This document shows, piece after piece, positions 58,401 through 64,000 of a stretch of DNA of 64,000 nucleotides (the first letter of the stretch is position 1; every line of letters starts with the position of its first letter). The stretch is taken from contig JANVCC010000011.1 of the NCBI GenBank assembly GCA_025345505.1, forward strand, positions 11,755,749-11,819,748. Direction: 5' to 3'. A program made the position numbers and the translations under genes. The notes under the pieces were generated by a model, which made no database searches, was not told the origin of the DNA, and saw only the letters and a list, made by a program, of their open reading frames with translations. The stretch comes from Todiramphus chloris collaris. Lineage: Eukaryota > Chordata > Aves > Coraciiformes > Alcedinidae.

Positions 58401-60037
58401 ATCTGTTAAGGCTCTATGCCAATTCAAGGCAATGAGCAGGGGAGTTGCAGCACCTCACCAAACTCTCTTGCATAGCAAAGCATTCCCCAGGATCTGTGTT
58501 TTAGAGGAAAGTGTCCAGAAATCAGTTAGTCTATTTTTCTTTGTTGCTTAATATTTAGGTAAGGTGATATCCTTCCTCTTAAAAAGCACCTTCTGGAAGG
58601 CCTACTGACTAAATAAAGGGAATATTAATAATAGATATTTTTGTATTATATTTTACCTTCTTATGCACCCTCCAAATTTTGGGTGTTACCACATGAAATC
58701 CTTCAGTGTTTGAATTTTTAAAGGACAAAACAGATGCCTTGACCCAAACAAGGATAAAAAGAAAATAATTTCTCTTCTGATCAGGCCATTCCAACCAGCA
58801 TTGTGAGACAATGTTACTGGAAAAAAACCCTGCAGTCTCTCATTGCTGCATGCTTTTGTTTTTTACTCATCTGAATAGAAAAAATCACATTCTAAAAAGC
58901 TCTCAGACAAAACCTTACCTATTGAATTTAGCATATAACACTCGTACAAACACATCTATACTGGGAAAGTACCACTGTGGCTTAATTTGAGTAAATCTTC
59001 TGTAGTGCCTAAGGTTCATATGTGTCTCCTTCACAACACAACTTTTCATATGTGAGGAACAAACATAATAAACTGAAGGAAGGCCTGAGTATTTCAGAAG
59101 GATATTTTCAAATTTTGTGATAGCATGTGTTGCTAAGGAAACCTCACCTTTTCTCTGAGCCTGGTCAGGGAGGATGGATCCCAAATAATGTAGATTATGA
59201 TAGAAAATATACTTACCACTAAAAGTAGGAAGTAAAATAAACTTACATCAATACAATAAGACTGATCAAATGTATTTGTGATACAGATGACAAACAACAG
59301 CAATATACCAGTAAACAACATAAAACATCTTATTCATGAGACATTAATAGCAAGATGACATGGCATTAATTATATTCTAATCCAACTTGTTTGAAATAAC
59401 GGATGTAATATGCCATAATGCAGTGCAGTACAGATTGAATTGGCTTTGTCTTCTTTGTCCAGAATACTGAATGGAAAAATCATTATTCTATTGCAAAATG
59501 CCAGATTCTATTTATGGATTGTCATTTTATTTTCCTAGCAATTCATCTAGCGATGTGTCATAAGAGACCCTCCCAGATGCATTTTGGCTTCAACTGGTAG
59601 GCAAGCCCAGTGCTTGCATCCAATTAATTTTATGTATTAAAATCAGTGGATACTCAATCATTCCTTAAAAATTCTAAGTTCTTATTACAGGTTTCATAAA
59701 GAATACATTTATATAATAAGAATGGAATTTTGTAGTTATGTTTAAATTTCAGGTTGGCTCTTGTGAAAATATCTTTGCTATATAAAATACTGCAGCTTAA
59801 TGATATATTGCCCATGTGGGCCATATATTTTATAGGAAATTATCCAAAACACACCATTAAAATATACTTACAGATTTCTTTTGCACATTAATTCTTCTGA
59901 GACAGTAAGTAGAGACATTCAGTACTTTAACCCCTCCTGTGTCTTTTTCAAGTTTGTAATTACAAGTGTTCAGACTTGATTTTGCAGAAACAACTAGATC
60001 CTTCCTTCTATATACTTTTTATTTTTTTAACACGTGC
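55439..60037. other. Unique AT-rich non-coding DNA
   Basis: No gene or transposon recognised. A18 lies at 57820-57837. Stretches at about 57480-57700 and 57895-58120 are transposon-free with many TTAAT/ATTA cores (ttgattaattacatg, atgctaatag) and may be conserved non-coding DNA. Open frames (58134-58427 minus, 97 codons; 58915-59184 minus) match no known family. Confidence 0.45.
57820..57837. repeat. Poly(A) tract (18 A)
   Basis: An uninterrupted A18 preceded by gggg. No retrocopy body is recognisable upstream. Confidence 0.9.
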
Positions 60038-60635
60038 AGAATCATGGAATCATTGACTTCTTAGGGTTGGAAAGGACCTATAAGGAAGGGACATATAAAG
60101 GTCATCTAGTCCAACTCTCCTGCCACAGGAAGGGACACCTTCCACTAGATCAGGTTGCTTAAAGACCCATCCAACCTAACTGTGAATGTTTCCAGGGATG
60201 GAGCTTTGTCCACCTCTCTGGGAAACTTGTTCCAGTGTTTCACCACCTTCATCACAACAAATTTCTTCCTTATATCTAGTCAAAATCTACCCTTTTTTCA
60301 TTTAAAACCATTACCCCTTGTCTTGTTTGCAACAGACCCTGCTAAAAAGATTGTGTCCATCTTTATTATAGACCCCCTTTGGGTACTGAAAGGCTTCAAT
60401 AATCTCTGTCTGGAGTCTTCTCCCAGCTGAACAACCTCAACATTCTCAACCTTTATTCATAGGAGAGGTGTTCCATCCCCCTGATCATCTTTGTGGCCTG
60501 CCTCTGGACATGCTCCAACAGGTCCATGTCTTTTTTTGTGCTGAGGATTCCAGAGCTGGACACAATACTCCAGCTGAGGGCTCACCAAGGCAGAGTAGAG
60601 GAGCAGAATCACCTCCTTTTACCTACTGGCCATGC
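60038..60635 (-). mobile_element. CR1 LINE 3' fragment, minus strand
   Basis: Starts with agaatcatggaatcattga and gggttggaaaggacct. A short local duplication of the ggaccta(ta)aagg… motif follows at 60073-60103. It then runs through gtcatctagtccaactctcc, cactagatcaggttgcttaa, cttgttccagtgtttcacca, tggagtcttctcccagctga, ctgcctctggacatgctcca, gagctggacacaatactcca and ctgagggctcaccaaggcag. It covers the 3' UTR and ORF2 C-terminal part; frames are broken (the 91-codon plus-strand frame is antisense). It is separated by about 57 bases from the plus-strand LTR that follows. Confidence 0.92.
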
Positions 60636-60691
60636 AAACATTTTTAAAATTACTTGAAATATTTCATATAATCTATTCTTCTGTCACAAGG

Positions 60692-61402
60692 TGTCCTGGT
60701 TTGAGTTAGAGCAGAACTAATTTTTTCAGTCATTTTTCAGTGATTTCAGCTCAGTCTTTTCTAACTATCTGCACTGTCTGAAGTTAGTGGCATGTTTTTA
60801 CAGACAATGTATGCTTCTAGCAGTGATAATGGACAACGTTTAGAGTTAGTACCAATGACTGGTGTGCCCACCAAGGCCACTGCTGATCTTGTGTACCACA
60901 TTGGGGGTGCAGAAAGTGAAAGGCTGCACCTGCAGGGAGGAGCAGACAGGGCAGGTGACCCTAAACTGACCAGCGAGGGATTCCAGCACATATACCTCAT
61001 AACCAGTATAAAGGTGAGGAATCATGAGGGTCAAGCTCTCTTTTTCAATGTCAAGCATCTGAGGAGGACTCTGTCCATTCTGCCTTTGATCCCAGTTCAT
61101 CTGTTCCTGAATCCAGTTCCAGAACCCAGCTGCTGAATCCAGGTTCTGTCTGCTGCTGAGCCCAGTCTGGGACTTCCCCATTGCCATGGTGATGGTGTTG
61201 TAATTGCCATCAGGGAGGGTTGGATTTGACACTGGGTTTCTATCTATTTGTATATATTCCATTCTATTATTATTATTTACATCAAAGCTGTTCTGACTTT
61301 CTTTTCTAATCCTAGCTTTGGTCTCTCTTTGGGAAGGGAAAGAGATTAACAGACAGCATCTGTTATAGGTCTAGCAGACAGCCCTGACCCTAATTCTTGA
61401 CA
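60692..61402 (+). mobile_element. Solo LTR of an avian endogenous retrovirus, plus strand
   Basis: Begins TGTCCTGGTTTGAGTTAGAG and ends …cttgaca, about 711 bp with TG…CA ends. Flanks are caagg (60687-60691) and caaga (61403-61407), four of five bases identical, consistent with a 4- or 5-bp target duplication. A TATA-like box (gtataaagg) is at 61006-61014 and an AT-rich poly(A)-signal region at about 61264-61290. Recognisable family blocks include gtgcccaccaaggccactgc, ctgcacctgcagggaggagc and tgccatcagggagggttgga. The 138-codon minus-strand and 114-codon plus-strand frames inside it are non-coding by this interpretation. It looks complete, so it is comparatively young. Confidence 0.85.
61006..61014 (+). 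promoter_or_regulatory. TATA-like box of the plus-strand LTR
   Basis: gtataaagg lies in the middle of the LTR about 315 bases from its start, where a U3 promoter is expected. Confidence 0.5.
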
Positions 61403-63708
61403 CAAGATCTCAAAGTAAAGAGAAATATATGGCTGAAGTCTTCATGGCATGCATCATAGCCGGTTTTGGAACAAGCCTTAAAAAAGAAAAAAAAAAGATA
61501 GGAGTACTGGGGCAGTCATTTTAACTGAATAAGCCTTTAAAAATAGAGAGAAGTGATGGAGGACTCAGTGTAACTCCTCTAGAAATAAATTTTTTACTAT
61601 GAATAGTAAAACAAGGTTGTGCTCTTACTTTCCAAACCTCATGGATGGGTCCTTGCCACATTGTAATTAGCTTGCTCTTCCTTCTCAACAGAGTAGCCAC
61701 AGGTTCTTTTACCTTTGATGTTTGAAAACAGCAATACAGAGTATGACTGAAGTGACCACATTCTTGATCCTTGGGTCCTTTACCCCAAAGAGACTAAACA
61801 GATGAAAAAAACCCAACAATTGCTGATCCCTGTCTGCTGTAAACGTGGGCTGATGCTGTTTTGTATTAGAGGCAGGATCAGTGAAAAAGTTGTAATTTGT
61901 TCCAAGTGAGGATGGTGTGTGAGTAAAATCTTGCTCAGATAGTGCATGACTGACTATAATTTCAATTACTACACTGTACAAATTATTACTAAACACACTG
62001 CACTCTATTCATTACTATGGTGTTCCTGCCAAACAGAATTAGAATGCTGAACTACAGTACTGTAAAGACTCCTGGGAAATCTTAAGATACAGAGTTATTC
62101 CTTAAACAAACAAGTGTAAGCAGCAGTAGTAGTGGAGGTAGCAGAGGAGAGGTAAGAAAGGTACAAATTATTTAGATAGTCTTATTAACTGACAATGATA
62201 GTTCTTGTTGGCTCTATTAAAACCATAGTCTTGTTAGTGTTAATTTTGAGTTACATTCTGGCACACTACAGAAGGAGCTGACAGCTTCTGAATTATCAGA
62301 TGGGTATTTACAGGTTTGAGAATAATGTATTCTCCAAATATAATTGTATGTGGTCAGAAAAAAATTAAACACCCCACCTCATTTTAAAAACAACTGAAAA
62401 ATGGTCTTTTATTATTTCTAAAAAAATAAGAACAAAGATAAACAGGACTCTGCCACAAAGTTGAAGCAAAATATATTGGTGCAATTAAACTGAGTACAAC
62501 TAGTATAATTTATGATGTCTGTAAAGCCCTAAGTCAGAGCATTTTTCTGCAACATAGAGTATACAAGACAATTACAGGGAAAAGCTGGTAAGGTCTAACA
62601 AGAAGGCAGAGGTAGAAGGCTAAATAGCAGAAAAATTGCTAACACAACAAATGTTTAAAAGAAAAAAACCCTTACAAAACACATGCATTAACCATCTTAA
62701 CCCCTTTATATAATAAACTTATCTTCCCAGTGAATAGTAATATACCCCAAAAAAATCTGTGCATAAAAGGGTGTGATAGCACTTGAAATTAATTAAAAAA
62801 AGACAAAAAGTAGAAAGAAAGATTGGAGAAGACTGTTTATAAAAATATGCTTGGTTACAGAAAGTTTAAAAAATTGAACAAACCAAAGAAATTATTGTCT
62901 ATGTTTTTATGATCTTGTTTATGGAATAGTAAAATTGTGAGGAACATACAGATTCTCCAGTAGAAGTAAGAAATGAGGAATTCAAATTGGTTTGGGAGGT
63001 AGGGATCAGAAATAATGCCACTTGCAGGCAACACAAAGCAGAGGAAGACCGGAGATCTTACTCAGGAATTGCTTGTTGAGTAGCTCTGCATAGCACATTC
63101 CTTTATGAGAGATGTTGCTGCTTCTTTCAACTCAGACAGATTTCAGAAAAGCTAAAATGGAAATGGAAGATGTTGTGGGAAATGAAAATAGAAAGGGAGG
63201 GAGCACTTCAGACACATTGCTTCAGCTATAAATTTGTATTCTTGATATTTATACTATTGTGCAGTTCATGATTAGCCTTCTGAAATTAGCACTCAAGGGA
63301 TCTCTCAAGCAATTACTCTTTGAATATTGCTAACGATAAAGTGAGTAAGCCTTCATGCAAAATATATCTGTCTACTCTTTAGCTCAGCATTGTTTATGTC
63401 ATCAAAAATAGTAGCAAATCATTTTAATGGAATGGGAGGATTTTCTTTATTTTTCATTCAGGCAAAAATATGTAAAATCTTGTAGATTACGTGATTTGTG
63501 CATAAGATTGTTGTTAGAGCTTGATATACACCAGTTTTAGAGGCTCTTGGAAATGCCTTTATATTAAAGTAGATGCTACAGCAGGATTAGTAAATTGCAT
63601 CTTCTTGACAGATTTTTAAAATTTATTCACAGAAACTGGAGTTTTCCCTCAGTGTCCCAGTAAAGGGCTGTTGTATTTGTCTGCCATTTCTTGGTGTGCA
63701 ATGGGAGA
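61403..63708. other. Unique AT-rich non-coding DNA
   Basis: No gene or transposon recognised. Only small low-complexity runs occur (a caagtgtaagcagcagtagt-type stretch near 62110 and scattered A-runs). Open frames such as 61709-61996 (minus, 95 codons) have no recognisable motif. Confidence 0.45.
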
Positions 63709-64000
63709 TAGAATAGAATCATTTTGGTTGGAAAAGACTTTTAAGATTATTAAATCCTACCATTAACCCAGCACTGACAGATTATCACTAAACCATGTCC
63801 CTAAGCGCTGCATCTAAATGCCTCCAGGGATGGTGACCTTATGTTTCCATGGTCATTCCAGTGCTTGACAACCTTTTCTGTGAAGACGTTTTTTGTAATA
63901 TCTAACCTAAACTTTCCCTGACACAAGTTGAGTCCTTTTCTTCTTGTCCCATTGCTTGTTACTTGGCAGAAGAGGCTGACCCCCACCTCTCTACAACCTT
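63709..64000 (-). mobile_element. CR1 LINE 3' fragment, minus strand, running off the window
   Basis: Opens with agaatagaatcattttggtt and ggaaaagacttttaag, then atgtccctaagcgctgcatc, tgcctccagggatggtgacc, ttccagtgcttgacaacctt, tctaacctaaactttccctg and ttacttggcagaagaggctg. The minus-strand frame holds the CR1 ORF2 C-terminus (FCQVTSNGTRRKGLNLCQGK…) with small indels. It belongs to the same broad subfamily as 13908-14221. The 5' part lies beyond position 64000. Confidence 0.92.

Noticed and set aside
60846..61262. 138-codon minus-strand ORF and overlapping 114-codon plus-strand ORF
   Set aside because: Both lie entirely or mostly inside the plus-strand solo LTR. Long frames here reflect its higher G/C content, and no known domain is visible.

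Overview
The window looks like an intergenic or intronic stretch of a bird nuclear macrochromosome. The main evidence is eleven well-supported fragments of CR1 LINEs (plus one weak one) with the avian 3' signature (…ggttggaagggacct…gatcatct…ccaac… on the minus strand, or its complement), together with solo LTRs of avian endogenous retroviruses (ERVs). The background is strongly AT-rich, CpG-poor and full of stop codons. I found no convincing protein-coding exon, rRNA, tRNA, CRISPR array or bacterial-type operon in 64 kb. The longest open frames are either CR1 reverse-transcriptase remnants (around 41.4-42.1 kb and 46.3-46.6 kb) or chance and antisense frames across LTRs.

Layout. 0-10 kb: mostly unique AT-rich DNA holding two same-orientation copies of an LTR-like element (672-967 and 5612-5962), each with a CCAAT box and a TATA box. 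10-15 kb: a minus-strand solo LTR (10147-10640), a plus-strand CR1 tail (10839-11014), then a tail-to-tail CR1 pair (13908-14221 plus, 14316-15025 minus). 15-26 kb: mostly unique, with a plus-strand solo LTR at 19932-20334. 26-27 kb: a minus-strand CR1 tail followed by a very AT-rich low-complexity tract ending in a perfect hairpin. 27-40 kb: mostly unique, with small tandem repeats near 28.8-29.2 kb and an isolated CR1 ORF2 fragment at 37.05-37.4 kb. 40.7-43.4 kb: the most complex spot, with an LTR, then a long plus-strand CR1 whose tail is interrupted by a second, minus-strand LTR flanked by CTAC. 46-49 kb: two minus-strand CR1s, the second an internally deleted fusion of the pre-RT region to the 3' end. 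54-55.5 kb: a CR1 fragment and a minus-strand solo LTR with a near-perfect 6-bp target duplication. 60-61.4 kb: a minus-strand CR1 followed by a plus-strand solo LTR with a 4-5 bp target duplication. A last minus-strand CR1 runs off the right edge at 63709-64000.

No genes work together here. The content is a fossil record of retroelement insertions in a gene-poor region. Several long repeat-free stretches (about 33.7-34.1, 47.4-47.6, 51.0-51.7 and 57.5-58.1 kb) are dense in homeodomain and POU-like motifs and may be conserved non-coding regulatory DNA, but that is inference. I found no convincing new biological system. The best-supported unusual items are the nested LTR-in-CR1 event at 41.2-43.4 kb, the internally deleted CR1 fusion at 48.7-49.0 kb and the duplicated LTR-like family at 0.7 and 5.6 kb. 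Repeat family assignments rest on recognition of the sequences, not on a database search.
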